Assembly: GCA_036504075.1 (NCBI GenBank)
Contig: DASXVX010000067.1
Span: 62,001 to 126,000 of the forward strand
DNA from: DASXVX01 sp036504075
GTDB taxonomy: Bacteria; Bacillota; Sulfobacillia; Symbiobacteriales; Symbiobacteriaceae
DNA length: 64,000 nt
Direction of reading: 5' to 3'
Shown here one piece after another: positions 15,931 through 25,037 of this stretch. The notes below the pieces were generated by a model. It had not been told where the DNA came from. It worked only from the letters and a program-made list of their open reading frames with translations, and did no database searches. Every line of letters starts with the position of its first letter. Positions within the stretch are counted from its first letter, which is position 1. The position numbers were made by a program, and so were the translations under genes.

Positions 15931-17162
15931 ACCAACAACTCCACTTCCACCCACTCGCCGGCGAGAATGCCTTCCACCGCCGAGGGGATCGTCACCAACC
16001 CGTCGGCCTTCACCAGGGTGCTGATGAGGCCACTTTTGCCATGCACCGGTTCCGCCAGGACCTCAGACCCGGATCGGATCAGCCGGACCCGGACACAGTC
16101 CGTCCGGCCGGTGGCCGAAGGAACGTTCTTGGTCATTTTTGCCCGAACGGCCGGCCGGAATTCCGGCTCCGCCGGCAGCCCCTGCATCTGGCGCAGCAAC
16201 GGCGCAATGAAGAGGCCGTAGACTACCTGGGCGCTCACCGGATGCCCCGGCAGACCCGCCACCGGCGTCCCGTTGGCCAGGCCCAGAATCGTCGGCTTGC
16301 CAGGTTTCAGCTTCACCCCGTGAACTAGAATTCCCGGCTGCCCCAGTTCGGCAATCAGCCCGGCGGTGAGGTCTCGGGTACCCACGGACGACCCGCCGGA
16401 GATCAGCACCAGGTCGTGCTTCATGCCCTCCTGCAGTTTCGCCCGGATTTCGCACTCCTTGTCGGTCGCCAGACCGAGGTACTGCGGCACGCCGCCGTCT
16501 CGCCGGACCAGTGCGGTCAGCGCCACGGCGTTCGACTCGCGAATCTGCCCGGGGCCGGGCGTGGTCAGCGGATGGACCAGCTCGTCGCCCGTGGAAATAA
16601 TCGCGACCCGGGGCCGCCCGATGACGTCGACCGAGAGGATGCCAGCCGACGAGAGCAGCGCCAGCTCCTGCGCCCGCACCTGATGGCCGGCCGGCAGGAG
16701 CGGCTCGCCCGCCCGGCAGTCCTCGCCCCGGTGCATGACGTTCTCACCCGGGGCAGCGGGACGCATGACGCCGATCTCATCGGGGCTTAACGCCTCGGTG
16801 TATTCGATCATGACGACCGCATCGGCCCCTTCCGGCAGGGCGCCGCCGGTGCTGATTCGCTGGGCCTCGCCGGGCCGTAGCGGCAGAGCCGGGGCCTGAC
16901 CCATGAGAATCTCCGCCGTCACTTTCAGGTAGGCCGGCAGCCCCTCCGAAGCGCCGAAAGTGTCGGCCGCCCGGACGGCAAAGCCGTCCACGCTGGTCCG
17001 GGCAAAAGGCGGCAAGTCGCTCGGCGCGACCACCGGCCCGGCGGTCACCCGCGCGAGCGCCTCCGCAAGCGGGACCGTCTCCCGGCCGGCCTGCTTCCCC
17101 GCGCAGGCTTGCAGAAATAGTGCCAGAGCCGCTTCCACAGATTTAAGGTCAAAGAATTCCAC
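15927..17162 (-). CDS. moeA: Molybdopterin molybdenumtransferase MoeA
   Basis: 411 residues, full length. MoeA inserts molybdate into adenylylated molybdopterin. Seen: PPFARTSVDGFAV (residues ~50-62), ISTGGALPEGADAVVMIE, the central MoCF-biosynthesis segment IISTGDELVHP, SGGSSVGTRDLT and GLPGHPVSAQVV, then the C-terminal beta domain (KSGLISTLVKADGLVTIP). GTG 17162 follows GGGGGG by 6 bases. It leads the leftward cluster moeA, moeA-fusion, moaA, moaC. Its leader holds a -10/-35 promoter, a candidate Moco riboswitch and an intrinsic terminator just before the ribosome site, so expression is probably attenuated by cofactor level. Confidence 0.96.
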   Translation of the reverse strand: MEFFDLKSVEAALALFLQACAGKQAGRETVPLAEALARVTAGPVVAPSDLPPFARTSVDGFAVRAADTFGASEGLPAYLKVTAEILMGQAPALPLRPGEAQRISTGGALPEGADAVVMIEYTEALSPDEIGVMRPAAPGENVMHRGEDCRAGEPLLPAGHQVRAQELALLSSAGILSVDVIGRPRVAIISTGDELVHPLTTPGPGQIRESNAVALTALVRRDGGVPQYLGLATDKECEIRAKLQEGMKHDLVLISGGSSVGTRDLTAGLIAELGQPGILVHGVKLKPGKPTILGLANGTPVAGLPGHPVSAQVVYGLFIAPLLRQMQGLPAEPEFRPAVRAKMTKNVPSATGRTDCVRVRLIRSGSEVLAEPVHGKSGLISTLVKADGLVTIPSAVEGILAGEWVEVELLV

Positions 17163-17173
17163 AGCGATCCCCC

Positions 17174-17210
17174 CAAAACAAAAAGAGCTATCCTCCGCCC
17201 GGAAGATAGC
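17174..17210 (-). terminator. Attenuator terminator in the moeA leader
   Basis: Reading leftward, GCTATCTTCC (17210-17201), loop GGGC, GGAGGATAGC (17196-17187; one G-U pair), then TCTTTTTGTTTT. This is a complete intrinsic terminator placed between the riboswitch-like RNA and the moeA ribosome site, only 12 bases before the start codon, so it must be conditional. Confidence 0.85.
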
Positions 17211-17233
17211 AAAGCAAACGCAGCGGGCCATGG

Positions 17234-17330
17234 CCCACTGACAGCTTCGCCCCTTTCCAGCCGGGAGGCCCATGAGTTTCCTGCAGGGCCCTTGCCCGGG
17301 TTTCCCCGGGACCGGTCGGGCAGCCGTGGG
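17234..17330 (-). ncRNA. Candidate molybdenum cofactor riboswitch aptamer
   Basis: The leader RNA read leftward has a closing helix (CCCAC at 17330-17326 with GTGGG at 17238-17234), a perfect CCCGGG-GAAA-CCCGGG hairpin, a GGAAAC segment and a GGGCCTCCCGGCTGG...AAAGGGGCGAAGC region. The multi-stem layout with conserved GGAAAC and GGCCUCC pieces resembles the MOCO RNA motif that controls Moco genes, as I remember it. Position supports it: promoter upstream, conditional terminator downstream, moeA next. A covariance search against the MOCO RNA family would settle it. Confidence 0.62.
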
Positions 17331-17380
17331 AGTATCCGGTAGGCGGCCCGACTCGGGACGATCACGATGAAGTTAAACCA

Positions 17381-17410
17381 ATTATACGGTCAGCGAAATC
17401 CAAACCGCAA
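17381..17410 (-). promoter_or_regulatory. Sigma-A type promoter for moeA
   Basis: On the minus strand, TTGCGG (17410-17405), 18-base spacer, perfect TATAAT (17386-17381). Transcription would begin near 17374, leaving room for the complete riboswitch-like leader before moeA. Confidence 0.72.
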
Positions 17411-17504
17411 GCAAACTTGGACACAAAGAGACATACGTACTATGGAAGTCGGGGCCAATGCGGTCCGTCGCGTGACCGATTGGCGGAGCCGGGGAGTGAT
17501 ACGT

Positions 17505-18578
17505 ATGGCCCGTGAACACCAGCCCGGTCTGGCATTGCAGACCTTTCGGGTCGCCGCCACATACGTCGGCACGGTGGTTGGCGCCGGATTCGCATCGGGA
17601 CAGGAGACGCTGCGCTTTTTCGCCGCGTATGGCCGGGCCGGGCTGATCGGTGTGGCAGTGTCGACCGTGCTCTTCTGCCTGTTCGGCATTCAGATCATGG
17701 AGCTGGGCCGGCGGCTGGAGGCCAAGTCGCACCGGGAGATTCTGCACTACGCCTGCGGCCCGTATCTCGGCCGGATGATGGACGTGGTCATCACGCTCTT
17801 CCTGGGCGCCACGCTCACGGTGATGGTTGCGGGCGGCGGTGCAGTCTTCGCCGAGCAACTGGGGCTGTCCCGGGCGCTCGGGACGGTGCTGACGTCGGTT
17901 CTGACGGGCCTGACCATTCTTGCCGGCATGCGGGGCATTATGGCGGCCAATTCGGTGGTGGTCCCGCTCCTGAGCGTGGCCGTCTTCGGGCTCACCGCCG
18001 CATCGATCCGGTTCCACGGCCTTGACCCCATTCTGACGCGAACGGTGCCCTGGCCGCTGCTGGCGCCGGTCAAATCCTGGTTTGCCGCCTCCTGGCTGTA
18101 CGTGGGCTACAACCTCGTGCTCTCGATTTCGGTGCTGGGACCGCTCGGGGCCGAAGTGAAGGACCGGCGGGCGCTGGTGGGCGGCGGCCTGGCCGGAGGG
18201 CTGGTGCTCGGGCTCCTGGCGGCGGGCATCAAGCTGGCCCTCTCTGCCCACATGCCGGACATCGGGAAGTTCGAAATGCCCATGCTCTTCCTGGCCCGCC
18301 TGCACCCCCTTCCGGTGCAGTGGTTCTACACGCTGATTCTCTGGGCCGAAATCTACACCACGGCAATCGCCTCGGCGTACGGCTTCGCCAGCCGAGGCGC
18401 CGAGGTCTTGCGGGGGGGCAGCTACCGGGGCACGGTGGTGGTAGTGACGGCACTTTCGCTTCTGGGCAGCGGCATCGGCTTCAGCCGGCTGCTGGGGTTC
18501 CTCTACCCCCTCTTTGGGGTGGTTTCCCTGGTGGTGCTCGGCCTGTTGAGCGCGACGCTCCTGCGGCGGGCAACCTGA
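17505..18578 (+). CDS. YkvI-type membrane transporter
   Basis: 357 residues with about ten membrane segments. The N-terminus ATYVGTVVGAGFASGQE is the typical YkvI signature and resembles the first helix of the APC/LeuT-like transporter fold (unwound GAGFASGQE). Other features: GGGAVFAEQ, YNLVLSISVLGPLG and IYTTAIASAYGFASR. The family is related to branched-chain amino-acid carriers but the substrate is unknown. ATG 17505 was chosen because GGGGAG lies 9 bases upstream; the frame extends to 17367 but that extension is polar and overlaps the divergent moeA promoter. Probably a single-gene transcript. Confidence 0.87.
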   Translation: MAREHQPGLALQTFRVAATYVGTVVGAGFASGQETLRFFAAYGRAGLIGVAVSTVLFCLFGIQIMELGRRLEAKSHREILHYACGPYLGRMMDVVITLFLGATLTVMVAGGGAVFAEQLGLSRALGTVLTSVLTGLTILAGMRGIMAANSVVVPLLSVAVFGLTAASIRFHGLDPILTRTVPWPLLAPVKSWFAASWLYVGYNLVLSISVLGPLGAEVKDRRALVGGGLAGGLVLGLLAAGIKLALSAHMPDIGKFEMPMLFLARLHPLPVQWFYTLILWAEIYTTAIASAYGFASRGAEVLRGGSYRGTVVVVTALSLLGSGIGFSRLLGFLYPLFGVVSLVVLGLLSATLLRRAT

Positions 18579-18686
18579 GAGCCCGCCACCCCCATCGTTC
18601 TTTTTGCACAGAAATAGATATAAAGAGCCAGGATATTTATATCCAGTTGACGAAGTGGACCTATACAAATCTGTGGGGGTGAATTC

Positions 18687-19403
18687 ATGAAGTTCTCTGC
18701 CCTCCGCCTGTTCCTGATGAGCGTTCTGGTCGCATGCCTGGCTGCGCTTGCCCTGACTGAAGCCCAGGCTGCTCCGGCTACCACCATTGTGCTGACCATC
18801 GGCCAGCAGGTTGCCACCGTCAACGGCGACACGGTCCAATTGGACACGGCGCCCGTGATAGACGCCGCCTCCGGCCGCACGTTCGTCCCGGTCCGCTTCG
18901 TCGGCGAGACGCTCGGCGCCTACGTCGGCTGGGACGGCACTGTCCGCAAAGTCACGTACCTGACCGGCGACACCCGCATTGAGCTGGTCATTGGCCAGAA
19001 AATCGCCACCGTGAACGGCAAATCCGTCACCCTGGATGCGGCCCCGTACATCGACACCAACAGCCGGACCATGGTTCCGGTGCGCTTCGTCAGCGAGCAG
19101 TTGGGCGCTACGGTCAGTTGGGACGGCACCGCCCGGACCGTGACGATCGTCGCTCCCTGGGTGGGCAAGGTGGTTCAGATCAAGGGCTTCCAGTTCGCGC
19201 CGGCCAGCCTGACCGTCGCCCCTGGCACCCGGGTCACCTGGGTTGATCTGGACCAGCGGGAGCACACCGTCACCGGCAGCGGCTGGGGCAGTGCCACCCT
19301 CGACAACATGACCGCCTACTCGTTTACGTTTGGCGCGCCCGGCACCTTCGACTACCAGTGCGACTTCCACACCGACATGCTGGGCAGCATCATCGTCAAG
19401 TAA
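18687..19403 (+). CDS. Secreted cupredoxin with copper-amine-oxidase-like surface domain
   Basis: 238 residues. Signal peptide 1-29 (MKFS, hydrophobic core, AQA-A cleavage). Residues 33-155 are two copies of the copper amine oxidase N-terminal-like unit (VATVNG...FVPVRFVGE and IATVNG...MVPVRFVSE, each ending in a W-DGT strand), a surface domain common in Firmicutes. Residues 160-238 form a plastocyanin-like domain with type-1 copper ligands His193 (EHTV), Cys225, His228 (CDFH) and Met231. Likely an exported electron carrier or copper-binding protein held near the cell wall. ATG follows GGGGGTG. No heme or oxidase gene is adjacent, so the partner is unknown. Confidence 0.88.
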   Translation: MKFSALRLFLMSVLVACLAALALTEAQAAPATTIVLTIGQQVATVNGDTVQLDTAPVIDAASGRTFVPVRFVGETLGAYVGWDGTVRKVTYLTGDTRIELVIGQKIATVNGKSVTLDAAPYIDTNSRTMVPVRFVSEQLGATVSWDGTARTVTIVAPWVGKVVQIKGFQFAPASLTVAPGTRVTWVDLDQREHTVTGSGWGSATLDNMTAYSFTFGAPGTFDYQCDFHTDMLGSIIVK

Positions 19404-19418
19404 CCGCCTTTCGGAAAT

Positions 19419-19523
19419 TAGTTGCCTCCCGCCTTTTGCTCCGCAAAAGTCTGCCGGCCGCTCCGGCGGCTGGCGCCGCGGTCTGCCGGCCGCTCCGGCG
19501 ACTGACGGAGTCAGTCGCGAAAA
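19419..19523. repeat. Dispersed intergenic repeat A, copy 1
   Basis: A GC-rich element that recurs at 26364-26436. Both copies share the run from TAGTTGCCTCCC through a CTTTTGC-tcc-GCAAAAG hairpin and a GCCGGCCGCTCCGGC segment to GAGTCAGTCGCGAAAA. Copy 1 carries an extra internal duplication of the CTGCCGGCCGCTCCGGCG unit. In both places the element sits directly past the terminator hairpin of a leftward gene. No open frame is preserved between copies. Confidence 0.85.
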
Positions 19524-19549
19524 CGGACCGCCGGGCAGCCGGCGGTCCG
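19520..19549 (-). terminator. Terminator of the acyl-CoA ligase gene
   Basis: CGGACCGCCGG (19524-19534) and CCGGCGGTCCG (19539-19549) form a perfect 11-base stem with a 4-base loop; reading leftward it is followed by TTTT at 19523-19520. It lies 5 bases beyond the stop codon of the leftward ligase gene. Confidence 0.88.
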
Positions 19550-19554
19550 TGTCG

Positions 19555-21192
<1,638 letters not shown>

Positions 21193-21366
21193 TCGGTCCT
21201 CAACCTCCCCATTTCGGTCTATAACATCTGTACCATCTAAAGTTTTACGCCTTTCAGTTTTATCCTGCATTCTTATGACAAAGGTAATATAAACTTATGA
21301 ATCTCGCCTGCCGGAATCTAATCTATTCGGCCAGGGTTGACCGCTTGCCGCCGAAGCGCGCAAATA

Positions 21367-21393
21367 AGCCCGGTACTCCCAAAGTACCGGGCT
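21367..21393 (-). terminator. Terminator of the thiolase-hbd operon
   Basis: AGCCCGGTAC (21367-21376) and GTACCGGGCT (21384-21393) form a perfect 10-base stem with a 7-base loop; leftward it is followed by TATTTG. It lies 70 bases beyond the hbd stop. Confidence 0.78.
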
Positions 21394-21462
21394 CTGCGCG
21401 CCTTGCGCCCTATTGCGCCCGCATCTGCCGGCGCTGGAAGACCCAGATGCCCACTGCCAGGC

Positions 21463-22344
21463 TTACCGCCGGGCCATCGGGACGGCGGTGCCGTCCGGGT
21501 TGTAGGTATAGAAGCCCCGGCCGGTCTTCTTGCCCAGGTAGCCGGCCTGCACCATCTGCACCAGCAGCGGGCAGGGCCGGTACTTCGGATCCTTAAAGCC
21601 GTCGTATAGCACGTTCATGATGTACAGGCAGGTGTCCAACCCGATGAAGTCCGCCAGCGTGAGCGGACCCATGGGATGGTTCATGCCCAGCTTCATCACG
21701 GTGTCGATCTCATCCACGCCGGCGATACCCTCGTAGAGGCAGAAGATGGCCTCGTTCAGCATGGGCATCAGCACCCGGTTGGAAATAAAGCCCGGGAAGT
21801 CGTTGACGACGGCCGTCGTCTTGCCCATGGCCTCCGCCAGGTCCTTGATGGTCCGGTAGGTCTCGTCGGAGGTCGCCAGGCCCCGAATGACCTCCACCAG
21901 CTTCATCACCGGCACCGGGTTCATGAAATGCATGCCGATGAACCGGTCCGGCCGTTTGGTCCCCGCCGCCAGTTGCGTGATGGGCAGCGAGGATGTATTG
22001 GAGGCAAAAATCGTCCGGTCCGGGCACCGGCCGTCCAGTTCCCGCCAGAGGGTGAGCTTGGCCTCCAGGTTTTCGATGATCGCCTCGATGACCAGGTCGC
22101 ACTCCCCGGCCGGCTCCAGCAACACCGTCCCGGAGATTCGCTGCACGATCGCCGCCTTCTCCTCCGGTGTCTTGCGTCCCTTCTCCACGTCGCGGGCCAG
22201 GTTCTTTTCGATGGTGGCGAGGCCCTTGTCCACAAACCGCTGCTCGATGTCCCGCAGGTATACCCGGAGACCCGCCTGAGCCGCCACCTGCGCGATGCCC
22301 GCGCCCATCTGCCCGGCCCCCACCACCATGAGTGTCTTGATCAT
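21463..22344 (-). CDS. hbd: 3-hydroxybutyryl-CoA dehydrogenase
   Basis: 293 residues, full length. It interconverts 3-hydroxybutyryl-CoA and acetoacetyl-CoA with NAD(P). Seen: Rossmann GAGQMGAGIAQVAA at the N-terminus, EAIIENLEAK, SNTSSLPIT, catalytic His-Glu segment GMHFMNPVPVMKLVEVI, and the C-terminal NHPMGPLTLADFIGLD and KTGRGFYTY motifs. ATG 22344 follows a GGGGGGACGAGG ribosome site. It is 20 bases after the thiolase gene, which supplies the next step; together they convert acetyl-CoA to 3-hydroxybutyryl-CoA or the reverse. Direction of flux cannot be told from sequence; no crotonase or butyryl-CoA dehydrogenase is in the window. Confidence 0.96.
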   Translation of the reverse strand: MIKTLMVVGAGQMGAGIAQVAAQAGLRVYLRDIEQRFVDKGLATIEKNLARDVEKGRKTPEEKAAIVQRISGTVLLEPAGECDLVIEAIIENLEAKLTLWRELDGRCPDRTIFASNTSSLPITQLAAGTKRPDRFIGMHFMNPVPVMKLVEVIRGLATSDETYRTIKDLAEAMGKTTAVVNDFPGFISNRVLMPMLNEAIFCLYEGIAGVDEIDTVMKLGMNHPMGPLTLADFIGLDTCLYIMNVLYDGFKDPKYRPCPLLVQMVQAGYLGKKTGRGFYTYNPDGTAVPMARR

Positions 22345-22364
22345 ACCTCGTCCCCCCTGTAAGA

Positions 22365-23555
22365 TCAGCCGACTTTAACGACCGTCGCTTCGCCCTGGCC
22401 ACCGCCCGAGCAGATGGCCGCGAGCCCGTAACCGCCCCCGCGGCGGCGCAGTTCGTAGACCAGATGCATGAGAATCCGGCCGCCGCTGGCCCCGATGGGA
22501 TGGCCAACCGCCACGGCACCGCCGTTCACGTTGACGATCTCCGGTGCGATCTCCAGCAATTTGATGGAGGTCAGCGTGACCGCCGCGAACGCCTCGTTGA
22601 TCTCCACGAGGCTCAGATCCTTCGTTGTGAGTCCGGCCTTCTGGAGCGCCTTGAGGCCGGAGCGGGCCGGCACGGTATGCAGGTACTTGGGTTCCTCGTT
22701 GTACTGCCCCTGGCTGACGATGGTGGCCAGAACCTCCAAGCCCATGGCCTGGGCCTGTTCCCGGGACATGACCACCAGCGCGCTGGCGCCGTCGGAGAGG
22801 CCGGGGGCGTTGCCCGCCGTGATCGTGCCGTCCTTCTGGAACGCGGGCTTCAGCGAGACCAGCTTCTCCAGGGTGGAGTCCTTGCGGATGGACTCATCGG
22901 CGGTGAACATGACCGGGTCGCCTTTTTTCTGAGGCACCGGCACCGGGAGGACTTCCTGCGCGTAAATGGCCTGCTCCCAGGCGGCCAGGGCCCGCTGATG
23001 GCTCCGGTAGGACCACTCGTCCTGGGCCTGCCGGGAGATGCCGTACTCGGCAGCGACTTCGGACCCGTAGATGCCCATGTGGCAGCCCCCAAAGGAGCAC
23101 CAGAGGCCGTCATTGACGACGCTGTCGACGATCTGGCCGTCGCCCATCCGATAGCCCCAGCGAGCCTTGGGCAGCAGGTAGGGCGCGTTGGTCATGGACT
23201 CCATGCCGCCCGCCACCACCACTTCGGCGTCGCCGGCGCGGATCATCATGTCGGCCAGGTTGACGGCCCGGAGCGAGGAGGCGCAAACCTTGTTGATGGT
23301 CTCCGACGTCACGGAAACGGGCAGACCGGCCTTGTGGGTCGCCTGCCGGGAGGGAATCTGGCCGGCCCCGGCCTGAACGACCTGGCCCATGAAGACGTTG
23401 TCGATGCTGTTCTCCCGGCCGGTGAGGCCGGCCCGGACCACGGCCTCTTTGATGACCATGCCGCCCAGGTCGGTGGCGGTGAAGTCCCGGAGGCTGCCGC
23501 CGAAGGAGCCAAAGGGGGTCCGGACCGCACTCACAATTACCGCTTCACGTTTCAC
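22365..23555 (-). CDS. Acetyl-CoA C-acetyltransferase (thiolase)
   Basis: 396 residues. Condenses two acetyl-CoA to acetoacetyl-CoA or cleaves it. Seen: the nucleophile cysteine in NKVCASSLRAV (residue ~89; most thiolases have CGSG here, so CASS is a small variation), GGMESMTNAPYLL, NEAFAAV, GHPIGASG with the catalytic His, and the second cysteine CSGGGQG near the C-terminus. Start GTG 23555 gives normal length and has AAGGAGGG about 10 bases upstream; the frame remains open far upstream but that part is the gene-free repeat region. First gene of the leftward thiolase-hbd operon. Confidence 0.95.
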   Translation of the reverse strand: MKREAVIVSAVRTPFGSFGGSLRDFTATDLGGMVIKEAVVRAGLTGRENSIDNVFMGQVVQAGAGQIPSRQATHKAGLPVSVTSETINKVCASSLRAVNLADMMIRAGDAEVVVAGGMESMTNAPYLLPKARWGYRMGDGQIVDSVVNDGLWCSFGGCHMGIYGSEVAAEYGISRQAQDEWSYRSHQRALAAWEQAIYAQEVLPVPVPQKKGDPVMFTADESIRKDSTLEKLVSLKPAFQKDGTITAGNAPGLSDGASALVVMSREQAQAMGLEVLATIVSQGQYNEEPKYLHTVPARSGLKALQKAGLTTKDLSLVEINEAFAAVTLTSIKLLEIAPEIVNVNGGAVAVGHPIGASGGRILMHLVYELRRRGGGYGLAAICSGGGQGEATVVKVG

Positions 23556-24163
23556 CCTTGTAAGCCCTCCTTGTATGTAACAAACGGTCGTTTGGGTTGA
23601 GCAATACATCTCTTGGCGTGGGCTCTCGCTCGTCGGGGTCGGTCGCCCGTCCGGCGGCCGCTCGTCGGTGCGGTGCGACTCACCTCGGAAATGATTCTCG
23701 CCGCCCGTGGCTCTCCGCTCATGGGCAGGCGATGATTGTCGTCGTCGCGGCGAGCCTCCACGGGCTGCTGCGAATCTTGAACTTCCGCCCCGATACTCCT
23801 CGGACCCCCGGTCGGGCTCCCTTGGCCGACAGGCCCACCACGCCCTGATTCCCCGAGCAGGGCAGGAACGCAGGTCGGTTTCGCCGCCAAGCAGAAGCCG
23901 GAAGACCGAGCCGGGCGGGCGCACCCCCGAAGTGCCGTTCGGAGACTGGGCTTACGGGCGCTTGGCCGATACCCGCGTTAGCCAATTCCGGCGGTGCGTC
24001 CCAATAAGTGCATAGCCGAACAGCGGTTCCGGAATTGTCGCACCCACCAAGAGGCCTAGCGCCCGTTGCCCAGGCTCCGGGGCAACGAGTGGGGTGCCCC
24101 CGACCGGCGGACGTCTGTCCCGCGGCCCAGCGAGCAACGTGCCCCTGACCGGCGGGGCCGTCC
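23556..24163. other. 608-base gene-free stretch
   Basis: No frame here has a ribosome site or family resemblance on either strand. The right part (23897-24117) is copy 1 of dispersed repeat B. The left part (about 23600-23890) is GC-rich, with many CGTCG/GTCGG runs and no clear hairpin. Promoter elements for the thiolase gene must lie near 23560-23620 (minus strand) but no convincing -10 and -35 were found. Confidence 0.6.
23897..24117 (+). repeat. Dispersed intergenic repeat B, copy 1
   Basis: About 220 bases that recur inverted at 36096-36322. Shared blocks include GCCGGAAGACCGAGCCGGGC, AGTGCCGTTCGGAGACTGGG, GCTTGGCCGATACCCGCGTT, CTAGCGCCCGTTGCCCAGGC and GGGGCAACGAGTGGGG. The copies differ by substitutions and small indels in the middle. 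Both lie in gaps between housekeeping genes. A reading frame crosses both copies but has no start site and differs between them. Confidence 0.88.
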
Positions 24164-25030
24164 TCACTCCGGAATCTTGCCGGAGCACAGGCAGAAGACG
24201 TAGGGGTAGAACGCTGCCTCCGGGTCCAGGTTGAGCGGGGCCAGCAGGGGCTCTGCCGACTTGGGCAGCCCAATGCTCCACGCCTTGCATTCATGGCGGG
24301 CCGACTCCCGGGCTGCGTACGCCAGCAGGTCGGCCGCCGCCGCCGGCGTCCCTTCCAGCCGCCGGATCAGCAACCGGCCGTCGTGAATGTTGTATAGCAT
24401 CAGGCCTTCCAGCGTCTTTCCGCCCTCCACTACCGCCATCCGCTCCGGGTTCCAGTCGGAATCCCGCAGCGTCTTTACCACCCAGGCGCTATAGCTGGAA
24501 GCGATGACGCTGCCCAGGGTGCCGGTCTCTTGCTCGTGCCGGAAGCGCAGCACTTTGACCAAGTCCTGTGGGCGGCCTGGTCTGGCTTTTTTGGGGTCCG
24601 GTAATGCTACCGGGTTCAGGCCGTCGTAGACCACCCATTCACCCCGGTTCTCGAAGCCATTCTTTGCCACCGTTTGGTGTGCCGGGGTGTTCGTCACCTT
24701 GCTCAACAGGAAAATGTTCTCGCCGCCCGCTGCCCGCACCTGTTCGACCTGCGCCCGGCAGAGTAGCGTGCCCAGGCCCTTGCCCTGGTATGACGGGTGG
24801 AGCCGCATGGCACTCAGGTAGGCGTCGCCCGGACCCGGGAACTCCACCGAGTGGCAGGCGAACACCTGCCCGGCCTGTTCAGCTACGAAGAGGCCCGCCG
24901 GGGGTTTGACCGTCAGCATGGTATCGAACTCGTCCCGGACCCAATCGTGCGGGTCAAATGCTTCGACAATCGCCGTGACGGCGTTTCGGTCCGCCGGGGT
25001 GGCACGGCGCAGCAGGAACGGGTAGGTCAT
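24164..25030 (-). CDS. GNAT-family acetyltransferase, two-domain
   Basis: 288 residues. The N-terminal half is a GNAT domain: VAEQAGQVFACHSVEF, AYLSAMRLHPSYQGKGLGTLLCRAQ with the acetyl-CoA loop (QGKGLG near residue 94) and NTPAHQTVAKNGFENRGEW. The C-terminal half (about 150-288) is a second, degenerate GNAT-like domain, as in other double-GNAT proteins. Substrate unknown. ATG 25030 has GGAGAGG about 10 bases upstream. It lies 7 bases after ftsW on the same strand and may be co-transcribed. Confidence 0.85.
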   Translation of the reverse strand: MTYPFLLRRATPADRNAVTAIVEAFDPHDWVRDEFDTMLTVKPPAGLFVAEQAGQVFACHSVEFPGPGDAYLSAMRLHPSYQGKGLGTLLCRAQVEQVRAAGGENIFLLSKVTNTPAHQTVAKNGFENRGEWVVYDGLNPVALPDPKKARPGRPQDLVKVLRFRHEQETGTLGSVIASSYSAWVVKTLRDSDWNPERMAVVEGGKTLEGLMLYNIHDGRLLIRRLEGTPAAAADLLAYAARESARHECKAWSIGLPKSAEPLLAPLNLDPEAAFYPYVFCLCSGKIPE

Positions 25031-25037
25031 GGTGCAA

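Noticed and set aside
17423..17443. Plus-strand promoter TTGGAC...TACTAT for the YkvI gene
   Set aside because: The spacer is 15 bases, too short to be convincing.
23556..23924. Thiolase N-terminal extension to 23924
   Set aside because: Those 120 residues are not part of thiolase and lie in the gene-free region; GTG 23555 has a strong ribosome site.
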